DNA of 64,000 nt from Polyangium fumosum (GTDB taxonomy: Bacteria > Myxococcota_A > Polyangia > Polyangiales > Polyangiaceae), in assembly GCF_005144585.1 (NCBI RefSeq), contig NZ_SSMQ01000062.1, positions 1 to 64,000 of the forward strand, read 5' to 3'. Numbering within the stretch: the stretch's first letter is position 1; every line of letters starts with the position of its first letter. Under the pieces are notes generated by a model that saw only the letters and a program-made list of their open reading frames with translations, was not told the origin of the DNA and did no database searches. The translations under genes and the position numbers were made by a program. Below are positions 52,155-61,198 of this stretch, piece by piece.

Positions 52155-53153
52155 TCAGATCCATTTCTCGCGGCGGTACCATTCGAGCGCGAGGCGCACG
52201 CCCTCCTGGACCCCGACCTTCGAGCGCCAGCCTGTCGCCTCGCGCAGCGCGTCGCTCTTGCACGTCCACGCCTCCTGCGCGCCCATCTTCGCCTTCTGCC
52301 GGTTGAAGAGGCGTGGCTTCTTGTCGAACCGCGTCGCGATCTCGCCGCCGAACGCCGCCACGTCGACCAGCATCTCGGGCAGGTCCATGGTGAGCACGCG
52401 CCGGCCGCTCGCCTCGACGATCGCCCCCTGGAACCGCTCCCAGGTGACGGGCTCGTTGTCGCACACGAAAAACGCGCGGCCCTTCGCGCCGTCGTGCGAG
52501 GCCGCGACGAGCGTCGCCGTGACGAGGTCGTCGACGTAGATGCCCGAGAACCAGCGCTTCTTGTTGCCGAAGAAGACGTTCCGGCCGCGCTCGACCTCGC
52601 GGAACAGGTTGAAGTAGTCGACGTCGCCGGGGCCGTACACGCCGCCCGGCCGCAGGACCGTCCAGGGGATCACGTCGCCGGCGCGCTCGACCACACGCTC
52701 GGCTTCGAGCTTGCTTTGCCCGTAGAACTCGATGGGGCGCGCCGTGTCCGTCTCGACGTGCGGGCGCGCGGCGCTCGAAGGGCCGTAACTCGCGAGCGAG
52801 CTGACGAGGACGAAGCGGCGCACCTCGGGGTGCTTCTTGCGCAGCGCTTCGAGCAGGTTCTCCGTGGGCATCACGTTCGCGCGCTGGAAATCGGCGTATG
52901 CGACGCCCTTCGTCGCGCCCGCGACGTGCAGCACGTAGTCCGGCTTCTCCTCGCCGATCAAGCGCTCGAGGCCCGCGCGATCGTCGTACTCGACCTCGAC
53001 CGAGCGCCCCTGCTTCGCGGGCGGCGAGCCGCGCCGCCGCAAGGAGACGACGTCCACGCCGCGCGCGGCGAGCGCGCCTTGCAGGCGCCCGCCGATGAAA
53101 CCACTCGCGCCCGTGAGGAGGACTTTTCCGGTTGAAATTCCGAGCTCTTCCAC
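52155..53153 (-). CDS. NAD-dependent epimerase/dehydratase
   Basis: The extended-SDR protein of about 332 residues has [11 protein letters not shown] at its start, SSLASYGP before the active site, and [12 protein letters not shown] (YxxxK), then [11 protein letters not shown]. These fit UDP-sugar or dTDP-sugar epimerases/dehydratases. The start is uncertain: GTG at 53153 ([15 protein letters not shown]) is preferred, with TTG at 53171 an alternative. The HOT-like gene starts 4 bases after its stop, so they are co-transcribed. The joint role is not known. Confidence 0.85.
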   Translation of the reverse strand: MEELGISTGKVLLTGASGFIGGRLQGALAARGVDVVSLRRRGSPPAKQGRSVEVEYDDRAGLERLIGEEKPDYVLHVAGATKGVAYADFQRANVMPTENLLEALRKKHPEVRRFVLVSSLASYGPSSAARPHVETDTARPIEFYGQSKLEAERVVERAGDVIPWTVLRPGGVYGPGDVDYFNLFREVERGRNVFFGNKKRWFSGIYVDDLVTATLVAASHDGAKGRAFFVCDNEPVTWERFQGAIVEASGRRVLTMDLPEMLVDVAAFGGEIATRFDKKPRLFNRQKAKMGAQEAWTCKSDALREATGWRSKVGVQEGVRLALEWYRREKWI

Positions 53154-53195
53154 GTCGCCGCTTTGCCTCAACTGGCGCGGGGCGGCAAGAGCCGA

Positions 53196-54800
53196 TCAGA
53201 GGGGCGCGAGCGTCTGGAGGATCTTGAAGGCCTCCTCGCACACCACGTCGGTCTGGCAGCGCGCCGTGACGTGCAGATACCCGACGTTGCCTTCGTCGCT
53301 GCCGAAGCCCCCGAAGCCCGGGAGGCAAAACGGAGGGCAGGTGGCCTCCTTCTCGTCGAATGCCACGATGAAGCCTCGCGTGACGTCCGGGCCGGCCATC
53401 GCGAGATCGAGCCCCTCCATCCACTTCGCGACCGCGCCGTAGCGCCCGATTCGAATGGGCGTCGTCGGCCCGTCGAGCGCGACGCCATATCCATCGAGGA
53501 GGAAGGTCACGTTGAAATCGAACCGATGAAGCGTGAGGATCGCGCCCGGGCCACACTGGAGGCCGTTGCGGAGCGTGGTGTCGACGTCGGGCGGCGCGAA
53601 GAACGTGAACTGCCGCGCGAAGGTTTTCCGGACCCACGCCTCGGGCACGCCGCTCGGCGGGCGCTCGACGCAGTGGCCCTTCCGGCACATCGAGGAGGGC
53701 TGCACGCTGCACACCTCGTAGCTCGATACGCACTTTGCTTCGAGCCACTCGCGCGCGATGCGATCCGCCTCCTCGGTCGAGGCGTGGCGATTCTCGAACC
53801 GGAAGCAGCCGTCGAGGTCGTACCATTGCTCGCCGCGCAACGTGGTGCGGCAGTCGTTGTCGTGCGTGCAGGTGGAGGCGCGATCCATCGCGATCGTGTA
53901 CTGATCCGCGAACTCCTTGCAGTACGCGGGAGGCCCGCGCTGCGCCGCGGCCTTTTTCCGCGCCACAGCCTCGGCCGCGGCCTCGGCCTCGGCCCGCGCC
54001 GCGAGCACGTGCACGTCGTACGTGGCCTTCCCGACGCCGAGCGCTGCTCCAAACGCCGCCGCCTGCAAGGCATACGGCGCGATCTTTCGCAGGCGCCACC
54101 GCGAGAACGCCGTCCGCATCACGCCCGACACCACGGGCACCCCTGCGAACGCGATTCGTAGGACCTCGGACGATCGATCCGTCGAGGCCGGCGCCTCCAG
54201 CGTCCACGGCGCGCCGCCCTCGCGATACCCCGCGGCTCCGGAGGCCTGCTCCGCCCGCACGATCTTGCCCGCGACGACGACCCGATCTCCGTGCGCGACC
54301 GATCGCATGCGGAGCGGCCCGGCGGGGAGGGGATCATGATCTCCGCACGCCGCGCGAATCCGCGCCGCTGCCTCCTCGGAGAGCACGTCGAGCGCGCCGT
54401 CCCGCGCCTCGCGGGAGCCCGCCACGACCTGCGTTTTCCCGCGTAGCTCCACCGTCCCATCCCGCATCACGAGGCGGAGCCGGGGCGCGCGTGCATTCGC
54501 CGCGCAAAACGGACCCGCGGCCGTGGCGGCCGCGGCGGCCGCGCCGTCCTCGAACCGGGCCCCCGGTTCACCGACGACCTCGAGCACACCTTCGAGCGTG
54601 ACCTTCGTCTCCGGATCGAGCCCCGCGAGCGCGGCCCGCGCCTTGCCGAGCGCGCGCCGCGCCGCCCGCGCCTCGCGCCGGGCCGACAACGTGGTCCCGA
54701 GCGCCCAGGCGCCCATTCCCACGACGAACGCAGCCGCGCCGCCGAGGGCCCCGACGATCGCCGCCGTCTCGGGGCGCTGAAAGGGAGTCTCGGTGAACAT
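53196..54800 (-). CDS. Membrane-anchored protein of unknown function with a Cys-rich C-terminal region
   Basis: The 534-residue protein has a hydrophobic N-terminal segment (IVGALGGAAAFVVGMGAWALG) at about residues 15-35, probably an anchor. A second hydrophobic stretch (APYALQAAAFGAALGVG) appears near residue 250. The middle domain resembles E3-ligase/GIDE-type proteins (FEDGAAAA...VMRDGTVELRG). From about residue 290 a Cys-rich region begins (YCKEFADQYTIAMDRASTC, CRTTL, CVSSYEVCSVQ, CRKGHC). No family was firmly assigned. It is 44 bases downstream of nrdB on the same strand and could be read from the same transcript. Confidence 0.65.
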   Translation of the reverse strand: MFTETPFQRPETAAIVGALGGAAAFVVGMGAWALGTTLSARREARAARRALGKARAALAGLDPETKVTLEGVLEVVGEPGARFEDGAAAAAATAAGPFCAANARAPRLRLVMRDGTVELRGKTQVVAGSREARDGALDVLSEEAAARIRAACGDHDPLPAGPLRMRSVAHGDRVVVAGKIVRAEQASGAAGYREGGAPWTLEAPASTDRSSEVLRIAFAGVPVVSGVMRTAFSRWRLRKIAPYALQAAAFGAALGVGKATYDVHVLAARAEAEAAAEAVARKKAAAQRGPPAYCKEFADQYTIAMDRASTCTHDNDCRTTLRGEQWYDLDGCFRFENRHASTEEADRIAREWLEAKCVSSYEVCSVQPSSMCRKGHCVERPPSGVPEAWVRKTFARQFTFFAPPDVDTTLRNGLQCGPGAILTLHRFDFNVTFLLDGYGVALDGPTTPIRIGRYGAVAKWMEGLDLAMAGPDVTRGFIVAFDEKEATCPPFCLPGFGGFGSDEGNVGYLHVTARCQTDVVCEEAFKILQTLAPL

Positions 54801-54844
54801 CGCAGGAGGCGTGAGGCTACCACGCCTGCGGGCGGGCAGGCGCG

Positions 54845-55867
54845 TCAGAACGCGGCGTCGAGCACGACCTCGCCCGACACGCCGACCTGGTAGGCCGAGG
54901 CGCGCCGCTCGAAGAAGTTCGTGACCTCTTGCACGTCCTGGAGGTCCATGAACGAAAACGGGTTTTTTGTCTTGTAGCGCCTCGGGAGATCCAGCGTCGC
55001 GAGGCGCTGATCCGCGCAGAATTCGAGGTAACGGCGGACGTCGCGCGTCGACATCCCGGCGATGCCCTCCCCGAGCAGGTCCTCGGCGAACTGCATCTCG
55101 CAATCGATCGCCTCCTCGATCATCGCGACCACCGCGCTGGACAGCACGTCATCGAAGAGCTCCGGCTCCTCGCGCCGCACCGTCTTCACCACCTCGAAGG
55201 CGAAGGCCATGTGCGCGCTCTCGTCGCGGAAGACCCAGTTGGTCCCCGCCGCGAGCCCGTGGAGGAGCCCCCGGGAGCGAAGGAAATACACGTACGCGAA
55301 TGCGCCGAAGAAGAAGAGGCCCTCGATGCAAGCCGCGAAGCAGATGAGGTTCAGGAGGAAGGCGCGTCGCTCGGCGCGCGCATCGAGCCGTTCGAGCCCG
55401 CGCGTGGCGTCGAGCCATTTCATGCAGAACGCGGCCTTCTTCCGGATGGACGGGATGTTCTCGACCGCGGCGAACGCGCGGTGGCGGTCCTCCGGGTCGG
55501 GGACGTACGTGTCGAGCAGCGTCAGATAAAACTGCACGTGGAGCGCTTCCTCGTAGAGCTGCCGCGAGAGGTACATCCGCGCCTCGGGCGCGTTGAGGTG
55601 CTTGTACAGGTTCAGGACGACGTTGTTCGCGACGATGGAATCGCCGGTCGCGAAGAAGGCGACGAGGCGCTGCACGAGGTGCTTCTCGGCGTCGTTCATC
55701 TTCTTCTTGAGATCGCCGACGTCGGTCGAGAAATCGACCTCCTCGACGGTCCACGTGTTCTTGATAGCCGCGCGGTACATCTCGAAGAATTTCGGGTACG
55801 TCATCGGCCGGAGCGTCAGGCAGAGGCCCGGGTCGAGCAGGCGGGCGGGACGGGCAGCGGCGCTCAT
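54845..55867 (-). CDS. nrdB: Ribonucleotide reductase class I, beta subunit
   Basis: The 340-residue R2 protein supplies the radical for ribonucleotide reduction to deoxyribonucleotides. Diiron ligands are recognisable: Asp76 in ATGDSIV, Glu107/His110 in YEEALH, Glu in AACIEGLFF and Glu/His in RDESAHMAF. The radical Tyr is Tyr114 (HVQFY, four residues after His110), so this is a tyrosyl-radical enzyme. The ATG at 55867 overlaps the nrdA stop (ATGA), so translation is coupled. Expression is probably controlled by the cobalamin riboswitch upstream of nrdA. Confidence 0.94.
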   Translation of the reverse strand: MSAAARPARLLDPGLCLTLRPMTYPKFFEMYRAAIKNTWTVEEVDFSTDVGDLKKKMNDAEKHLVQRLVAFFATGDSIVANNVVLNLYKHLNAPEARMYLSRQLYEEALHVQFYLTLLDTYVPDPEDRHRAFAAVENIPSIRKKAAFCMKWLDATRGLERLDARAERRAFLLNLICFAACIEGLFFFGAFAYVYFLRSRGLLHGLAAGTNWVFRDESAHMAFAFEVVKTVRREEPELFDDVLSSAVVAMIEEAIDCEMQFAEDLLGEGIAGMSTRDVRRYLEFCADQRLATLDLPRRYKTKNPFSFMDLQDVQEVTNFFERRASAYQVGVSGEVVLDAAF

Positions 55868-58296
55868 TGGCACGCCTCGCAGCTCTCGGGGTTTTCGAGG
55901 GAGCACGCCACGGCGGCGTCGTCCGTCGTCGCTTTGGGCTCCTCGACCGTGGCCTTCGCGATACGCGTCGCGGGGCGCGAGCGCAGGTAATAGGTCGTCT
56001 TCAGGCCCTTTTTCCAGGCATAGAAGTACATCGACGAGAGCTGGCCGATGTTGGGGCTCTCGATGAAGAGGTTGAGGGATTGGCTCTGGTCGAGGAAGGC
56101 CCCCCGATCGGCGGCCATGTCGATGAGCGAGCGCATCGGGATCTCCCACGCCGTGCGGTAGACGGCGCGCAGCTCCTCCGGCAGCTCGTCGAGCCGCTGC
56201 ACGGAGCCCTCCGCGAGCTTGAGGCGCGAGCGAATGGCCTCCGTCCAGAGCCCGAGCGCCTTGAGCTCGCGGGCGAGGTAACGGTTCACCTGGAGGAAGT
56301 CGCCGGAGAGGGTCTCCCGCTTGAAGAGGTTGCTCACCTGCGGCTCGATGCACTCGTAGCAGCCGGCGATGGAGGCGATCGTCGCGGTCGGCGCAATGGC
56401 GCAAAGCAGCGAGTTGCGCATGCCGTGTTCGACGATCCGGGCGCGGAGCAGCTCCCAGCGCCCGAGGTCGTCCGGCGTCACGCCCCACGCGTCGAATTGA
56501 AGCTCGCCCCGCGCGGCCCGCGTCTCTTCGAATGCCGGGTGGCGCCCTTTCTCCTCCGCGAGCTCGACGGACGCCGTGAGCGCGTGGAAATAGATCTCCT
56601 CCGAGATCTGCTTCGAGAGCGCGCGGGCCTCGGGCGCGTCGAATGCGAGGCGCATCTGGAAGAAGACGTCCTGGAGCCCCATGAGACCAAGCCCGATCGG
56701 TCGCCACCGCAGGTTCGACCCCCGCGTGATGGCGATGGGGTAATAATTCAGGTCGATGACGCGGTCGAGCTGCCGGACCGCGGTCCGCACGGTGCGGCCG
56801 AGCTTCTCGAAGTCGACCCCGACGACGCGGCCTTCGGCCTGAAACGTGTGTCGCGCGAGGTTGATCGAGCCGAGGTTGCAGACCGCCGCCTCGTCGCTCG
56901 ACGTCACCTCGATGATCTCCGTGCAGAGGTTCGAGAGGTGCACGACGCGGCCCGGGAGGGCGGTCTGGTTGCAGGCGCGGTTCGACTTGTCCTTGAACGT
57001 CATCCAGCCGTTCCCGGTCTGCGCGAGTGTGCGCATCATCCGCGCATAGAGGTGACGTGCTTTGATGGTGCTCAGCGAAAGGCCCGCTCGTTCTGCCTCC
57101 TCGTAGCGGCGCTCGAAGGCTTCGCCGTAGAGATCGGGGAGGTCCGGCACGGTCTTCGGGTCGAAGAGGCTCCAGTTCGCGTCGGCCTCGACGCGCTTCA
57201 TGAAGAGATCCGGGACCCAGTTGGCGAGGTTCAAGTTGTGCGTGCGGCTCGCCTCGTCGCCGGTGTTGTCGCGCAATTCGAGGAAGGCCTCGATGTCCGC
57301 GTGCCACGGCTCGAGATACACGCAGCACGCGCCCTTGCGCTTGCCGCCCTGGTTGACGGCGGCGACGGAGGCGTCGAGCGTCTTGAGCCAGGGCACGATG
57401 CCATTGGAGTATCCATTCGTGCTCTCGATGAGGGAGCCACGCGAGCGGACACGGTGGTACGCGAGGCCGATGCCGCCCGAGAACTTCGAGAGCATCGCGA
57501 CGTCGGTGTAACTCCGGTAGATGGTCTCGAGGTGATCCTCGGGGGAGTCGAGGAGGAAGCAACTCGAGAGCTGCTCGTGGCGCGTCCCTGCATTGAAGAG
57601 CGTCGGCGAGCTCGGCAGGTATTCGAGCGACGAGAACAGGTGGTAGAGCCCGAGCGCGTCCTGGACCGTCTCCGACAGGGCGCACGCGATGCGCAGGAAG
57701 AACTGCTGCGGCGTTTCGAGGACGAGGCGCGAGGCGGGGTGCTTGAGCAGGTAGCGGTCGTAGACCGTCCGGAGGCCGAAATACTCGAACTCACGATCAC
57801 GCTCCGGGACGAGCGCGTCGTTCAGCTTGCGGGCGTTCGCCGCGACGAATGATTGCAGGCGATCGTTGACGAGGCCGAGGCGATGCCCCGCGGCGATTGA
57901 CTGCGAGAAGGCGTGGATCTCCTGGTTGCGGACTTCCTTCTCGATGTACGTCGAGAGGAGGCGAGCCGCGAGCCGCGCGTATTGTGGCTCCTCGACGATG
58001 AGCCCGGCCGCGGTCTGGATCGAGAGCTGATCGAGCTCGCGGGTCGTCGCGCCGTCGTAAAGGCCGCTGATGGTCTTGGTCGCGATGCGCAGGGCATCGA
58101 CGTCCGAGAGCCCCACGCAGCATCGGCCCACGGCGCGTACGATCTTGTTGACGTCGACAGGCTCGCTCGATCCATTGCGCTTCGTCACGCGCATGGTCGT
58201 TTGTGGATAGATCTCGCCAGCCGTCGAGCTCGTCGTCCGTGGGGTCGCGCGCGACGGCGCCGCGCCATTGCTGTTCGGGCTCGTATCGTTATGCAT
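55864..58296 (-). CDS. nrdA: Ribonucleotide reductase class I, alpha subunit
   Basis: The 810-residue R1 protein has an N-terminal ATP-cone (MRVTKRNGSSEPVDVNKIVR to about residue 125), the allosteric activity site. Catalytic residues are in place: LSSCFLL and AVCNLGS (redox Cys pair), SNLCTEI (Asn/Cys/Glu of the active site), and KGLKTTYYLRS (radical-transfer Tyr pair). A C-terminal CEAC (SCEACQ) provides the thiol shuttle. It makes dNDPs with NrdB. The ATG (MHNDTSPN) follows GAGGAGGC. The 5' leader carries a cobalamin riboswitch, implying that a B12-dependent reductase also exists in the genome; none is in this window. Confidence 0.95.
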   Translation of the reverse strand: MHNDTSPNSNGAAPSRATPRTTSSTAGEIYPQTTMRVTKRNGSSEPVDVNKIVRAVGRCCVGLSDVDALRIATKTISGLYDGATTRELDQLSIQTAAGLIVEEPQYARLAARLLSTYIEKEVRNQEIHAFSQSIAAGHRLGLVNDRLQSFVAANARKLNDALVPERDREFEYFGLRTVYDRYLLKHPASRLVLETPQQFFLRIACALSETVQDALGLYHLFSSLEYLPSSPTLFNAGTRHEQLSSCFLLDSPEDHLETIYRSYTDVAMLSKFSGGIGLAYHRVRSRGSLIESTNGYSNGIVPWLKTLDASVAAVNQGGKRKGACCVYLEPWHADIEAFLELRDNTGDEASRTHNLNLANWVPDLFMKRVEADANWSLFDPKTVPDLPDLYGEAFERRYEEAERAGLSLSTIKARHLYARMMRTLAQTGNGWMTFKDKSNRACNQTALPGRVVHLSNLCTEIIEVTSSDEAAVCNLGSINLARHTFQAEGRVVGVDFEKLGRTVRTAVRQLDRVIDLNYYPIAITRGSNLRWRPIGLGLMGLQDVFFQMRLAFDAPEARALSKQISEEIYFHALTASVELAEEKGRHPAFEETRAARGELQFDAWGVTPDDLGRWELLRARIVEHGMRNSLLCAIAPTATIASIAGCYECIEPQVSNLFKRETLSGDFLQVNRYLARELKALGLWTEAIRSRLKLAEGSVQRLDELPEELRAVYRTAWEIPMRSLIDMAADRGAFLDQSQSLNLFIESPNIGQLSSMYFYAWKKGLKTTYYLRSRPATRIAKATVEEPKATTDDAAVACSLENPESCEACQ

Positions 58297-58325
58297 CAGG
58301 CTGCCTCCTCTCCGGCCTCCGGATT

Positions 58326-58348
58326 CCGAGCGGGACCAGACCGCTCGG
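58326..58348 (-). promoter_or_regulatory. Leader hairpin between the riboswitch and nrdA, possible expression platform
   Basis: Minus-strand reading gives an inverted repeat of CCGAGCGG and CCGCTCGG around a 7-nt loop, 30-50 bases upstream of the nrdA start. No T-tract follows, so it is not an obvious intrinsic terminator. It lies between the riboswitch and the GAGGAGG ribosome binding site, so control at translation is the more likely mechanism. The rest of the leader (58349-58559) has no gene. Confidence 0.4.
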
Positions 58349-58559
58349 GTGGAAACCCGCGAGAGAGAGAGGAAGCCGGCCGACGTGCACCCGCGCTGGA
58401 AACGTGGGGAGCCTTCAGACCGACCTTCGCTCCCGCGGGCGACTGGAACACCAGCACGAGGGGACAGGTCGAGACCGGGACGCGCTGTACGAGGGGGCGC
58501 GGCTCGGACCTTCTTGCCCTCCCACGAGGCTCCCAGGTCGAAACCGACGCCGAATGTCT

Positions 58560-58735
58560 CCTCGGTGTCGGGTGCAGGCAGGTCTTCGGACTCACGAGCG
58601 CTTCGGCGATTGCCGGGTTCCTACTTTTCGCCGCTTCCCAGGCCCCAAAGGTCCCAGTGCATGAGGCGAATTTCGTTCTCGTTTACCGCTGCGGGGCAGT
58701 CCCGGAGTTTCACCGGGTTCCCTTTTTAAGGCCGG
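58560..58735 (-). promoter_or_regulatory. Cobalamin (B12) riboswitch in the nrdAB leader
   Basis: On the minus strand the leader shows the cobalamin riboswitch core in order: GGTGAAACTCCGGGACTGCC (plus 58694-58713), CCCCGCAGCGGTAA (58682-58695), then CACTGGGACC, GGGAAG, and the B12 box GAGTCCGAAGACCTGCC (58577-58593). The 5' part near 58720 (GGGAACCC) would form P2. Binding of adenosylcobalamin usually represses the downstream gene, so the class I reductase would be off when B12 is available. The Streptomyces nrdABS operon is a known precedent. Confidence 0.9.
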
Positions 58736-58763
58736 GCCGAGGCCCAACCACCAGCACGGGCGC

Positions 58764-58793
58764 ACCCTATGGTCGTGTCGGGCGGGATGTCAA
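58764..58793 (-). promoter_or_regulatory. Sigma-70-type promoter of nrdAB
   Basis: Minus-strand TTGACA (plus 58788-58793) is followed, 18 bases on, by TAGGGT (plus 58764-58769) as a weak -10 element. A transcript starting near 58757 would include the whole riboswitch. The -35 is a perfect match, the -10 only a partial one. No other candidate in the 240-base divergent gap is as good. Confidence 0.55.
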
Positions 58794-58977
58794 CGGGGAT
58801 GTTGGGACGAGGCGTAAGTCGTTGAATGTACGTGTGAACTTCGGGCCGTACGTCGACGGGGAGGCCTCGAGGTCGCGGGGCGGGGAGGTCGTCCTCTCCA
58901 GACGCGAGCCGTCGAGGATGTGCTCGTCTGAAAACCGTGGAGTGCATCGGGGCGTGATGGAGGTAAGGAGCGTCGGC

Positions 58978-59871
58978 ATGACACGCGCAATGCAGGGAGC
59001 CGTAGGCCTGATGGCGATGGGGTTGATCCATTGCGCACAGGCCCCTGCGGAGGGAGAGATCACGTATGCTGAAGCCCCGACGCCCCAGGGCAAGCATCCG
59101 CTGACGCTCGACATCCGCGTCCCGGAAGGGCCGGGCCCGTTCCCCGCGCTTGTCTTCATCCACGGCGGCGGCTGGATGTTCGGGGATCTGAGCACGTACC
59201 GCGGCGCCATCGAGAATGCAGCCAGCCGGGGTTTCGTGGGCGTCTCGATCAATTACCGGCTCGCGAACGAATCCAAGGACGAGGGCGGCGCGCTCTCCCC
59301 CTGGCCCGCGCAGATAGAAGATGTGCGTTGCGCGCTTCGATGGCTTTCGGCCAATGCCTCGACCTTCAAGATCGACACGGACCGCGTCGCCACGGCGGGC
59401 GGGTCGGCCGGCGGGCACCTCGCGATGATGGCGGGGTATGCGCAGAACGAGCCCAGGTTCGAGCCTACGTGGTGTCCCCACGAAGAGAGCGTCGCGGTGC
59501 GGGCGGTCGTGTCGTTTTACGGCGCGAATGACCTCGCCGCCGTGTACGACACGTCGGAGGAGTGGTGGGTCAGGGCGTACATGACCCGCTGGCTCGATCT
59601 TCCGGACGGCGCCAGCACGACGGACGACGCGGCGCGGTTCGCGGATGCAAACCCGGCGAGTTATCTGCGGACGGGGCCGAAGATCCCGTCGCTCATCCTG
59701 CAAGGGACCGCCGACACGATCGTCCCGCCGCAGACGCAGCGCGGGTTCCGCGCTGCCGCGGAGGGGGCGGGCCAAGACGTCTCGATCACGTTCCTGGAAG
59801 GCGTCGGCCACGGTATCGACGCGATCGAGGAGAGCAACCGCGCCATTGACTGGCTGTCGACGAGGCTCTGA
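58978..59871 (+). CDS. Alpha/beta-hydrolase (acetyl-esterase/BD-FAE type), probable lipoprotein
   Basis: The 297-residue precursor has a short signal MTRAMQGAVGLMAMGLIHC with a possible lipobox Cys at residue 19. The hydrolase core has FIHGGGWMFGD (oxyanion hole) near residue 60, TAGGSAGGHLA (nucleophile Ser) near 140, a catalytic Asp in QGTADTIVPP and a His in GVGHGID. This fits the carboxylesterase family that removes acyl groups from polysaccharides or xenobiotics. AAGGAG 8 bases before the ATG supports the start. The following OMP-like gene starts 4 bases after the stop, forming an operon. Divergent from nrdA. Confidence 0.88.
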   Translation: MTRAMQGAVGLMAMGLIHCAQAPAEGEITYAEAPTPQGKHPLTLDIRVPEGPGPFPALVFIHGGGWMFGDLSTYRGAIENAASRGFVGVSINYRLANESKDEGGALSPWPAQIEDVRCALRWLSANASTFKIDTDRVATAGGSAGGHLAMMAGYAQNEPRFEPTWCPHEESVAVRAVVSFYGANDLAAVYDTSEEWWVRAYMTRWLDLPDGASTTDDAARFADANPASYLRTGPKIPSLILQGTADTIVPPQTQRGFRAAAEGAGQDVSITFLEGVGHGIDAIEESNRAIDWLSTRL

Positions 59872-59874
59872 CCA

Positions 59875-60495
59875 ATGCGCATTCGAAAGACACTTCCCGC
59901 GTGGGTGGCGGCGTCCACGGTCGTCCTGCTCGGCGCTGGGCGCTTGGCGGCAGAGGAGGCCGCCCCTGCGCCGGAGACGCCTCCCGCGCCGGCGCGTGCT
60001 GCGACACCGGCCCCCGAGCTTCGTCCGCCCCCCGGCATCTCCTTTCCTTTCCGTATCGGCGTCGGCGTCACGCCTGTCGTCGGATACAGCATGGTCACGC
60101 TCGGGTATGGCGAGGTTCACTCCTTGGACAATGGCGGCTGGGTTCCGATCGACCTCGCGCCTGCGATCCGGGTGTGGAGGTCCCTCGCCTTCGAGCTCGC
60201 GGTTTCGGGGATGATTCCGATCAAGGACGCGTGGGGGTTTCCAGGGTTCCGCCTCGCGGTGACGCCAGCCGTCCGCATCGACGGTTCCCTCCTTTATGCG
60301 CGCTTCGGTCCGCAGTTCATGTTTGGGGACAACATGCGGGTCGGGGTTCAGGCTGCGGTGGGCGCGAAGGTTTATGGGCCGCTTTATGTCGGCGTCCAGG
60401 GTCTGGCCAGCCTGACCGACATCATCTTCGGCATCGGTCCGGAGATCGGCGTGCGGTTCGATGACTGGCGCATCGTGACCTCGCGGAAACCCTAG
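59875..60495 (+). CDS. Outer-membrane-type beta-barrel protein, uncharacterised
   Basis: The 206-residue precursor starts MRIRKTLPAWVAASTVV with a signal peptide and a Pro/Ala-rich mature N-terminus (residues 28-55). From about residue 57, alternating strand patterns (FRIGVGVTPVVGYSMVTLGYG, VRIDGSLLYARFGPQFMFG, IIFGIGPEIGVRF) fit a small outer-membrane beta-barrel. It ends in a basic tail (TSRKP), without the usual terminal Phe. It is the second gene after the esterase, probably localised to the same compartment. No family name can be given. Confidence 0.65.
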   Translation: MRIRKTLPAWVAASTVVLLGAGRLAAEEAAPAPETPPAPARAATPAPELRPPPGISFPFRIGVGVTPVVGYSMVTLGYGEVHSLDNGGWVPIDLAPAIRVWRSLAFELAVSGMIPIKDAWGFPGFRLAVTPAVRIDGSLLYARFGPQFMFGDNMRVGVQAAVGAKVYGPLYVGVQGLASLTDIIFGIGPEIGVRFDDWRIVTSRKP

Positions 60496-61071
60496 AACGG
60501 ATCGGGTGCGACGCGACGCCCTATGAGGAGATCCACGCTCCGCCACGCGGCGGAGACGGAGGAAGGGGCCTGGAATCCGGCTGAACACGTGCCCTCTGCC
60601 GTCGACGGTGCTTGTTCGGCGGCGCGACAAACGCCTCCGCCGGACGACGGCCCGAGGGACGCGGCGCGCTTCCTGCCGTTGGCCTGGGCGCTTTCGGGTT
60701 GTCCCCTGTGACAAGCTCCGGCGAGGTCCGACAGCGCGTGTTTCGCGGCTCGACAAGGACCGTCGGCCGGCTCCGGCCTTTGTCTTTATGCTTGACCTTC
60801 CCCCGGGTCCACGCGTCGCACCGTGTCCGGCGCCGAGACACGTTCCCTTTCGCGCCGACGCGCCTTGTTCCGCTCCGTGCTTGATGCTGGGCGGTGGAGC
60901 GGTGACACGTCACGGCGCGGAACAAACAAGGACGAGGGCTGACGTCGTTTGTCGAGCCTCTGCGGGGGGCGACGGCTCGGGCGCGCTGATTGCTACCAAG
61001 CCCCTGGCAGATCTCGTCCTCTCCCACCGGGACTTGTCTACGCTGCGGCCTTGCTTGGCAGACTCGCCACG
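60496..61071. other. Intergenic region without a supported gene
   Basis: No open frame here has a convincing start, domain or codon pattern; ORFs on both strands are Arg/Pro-rich and overlap each other. The words TTGT(C/T) and GACAA recur (for instance GTTGTCCCCTGTGACAAG), and TTGTTCCGC at 60865-60873 is inverted as GCGGAACAA at 60917-60925. A regulatory RNA or remnants of former repeats are possible. No hairpin with a T-tract was found. Confidence 0.5.
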
Positions 61072-61197
61072 GACCTTGCCTCGGCCCGTTCGATGAACTG
61101 CGCATTGCGCAGTTCATCGATCCTGGGTCCAGCGCCTCGCTGGTCCGGGGTGGAGGGGGCGGACAGCCCCCTCCTGGGGCCTGGGGCGACGCCTCAG
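61072..61197 (+). repeat. Hairpin element, half copy D (GATGAACTGCGC type)
   Basis: One arm of the composite element: CTTGCCTCGGCCCGTTCG, dyad 61091-61119, hairpins 61129-61143 (CCAGCG stem), 61152-61174 (GGAGGGGGC stem, GGACA loop) and 61181-61197 (CTGGGGC stem with a G-T pair). It matches the left arm of copy B. The outermost hairpin ends 1 base from the stop codon of the minus-strand GST gene at 61199. Confidence 0.85.
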
Positions 61198-61198
61198 C

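Noticed and set aside
57913-58977. Plus-strand extension of the esterase gene over the riboswitch
   Set aside because: The upstream part is antisense to nrdA and the riboswitch; the esterase signal and ribosome binding site fix the start at 58978.
60521-61117. Minus-strand ORF of 198 residues and overlapping plus-strand ORFs
   Set aside because: All are Arg/Pro-rich, overlap each other and run into hairpin element D.
61072-61197. Treating the hairpin elements as intrinsic terminators
   Set aside because: No T-tract follows any of the hairpins, so only a non-classical end-of-transcript role is proposed.
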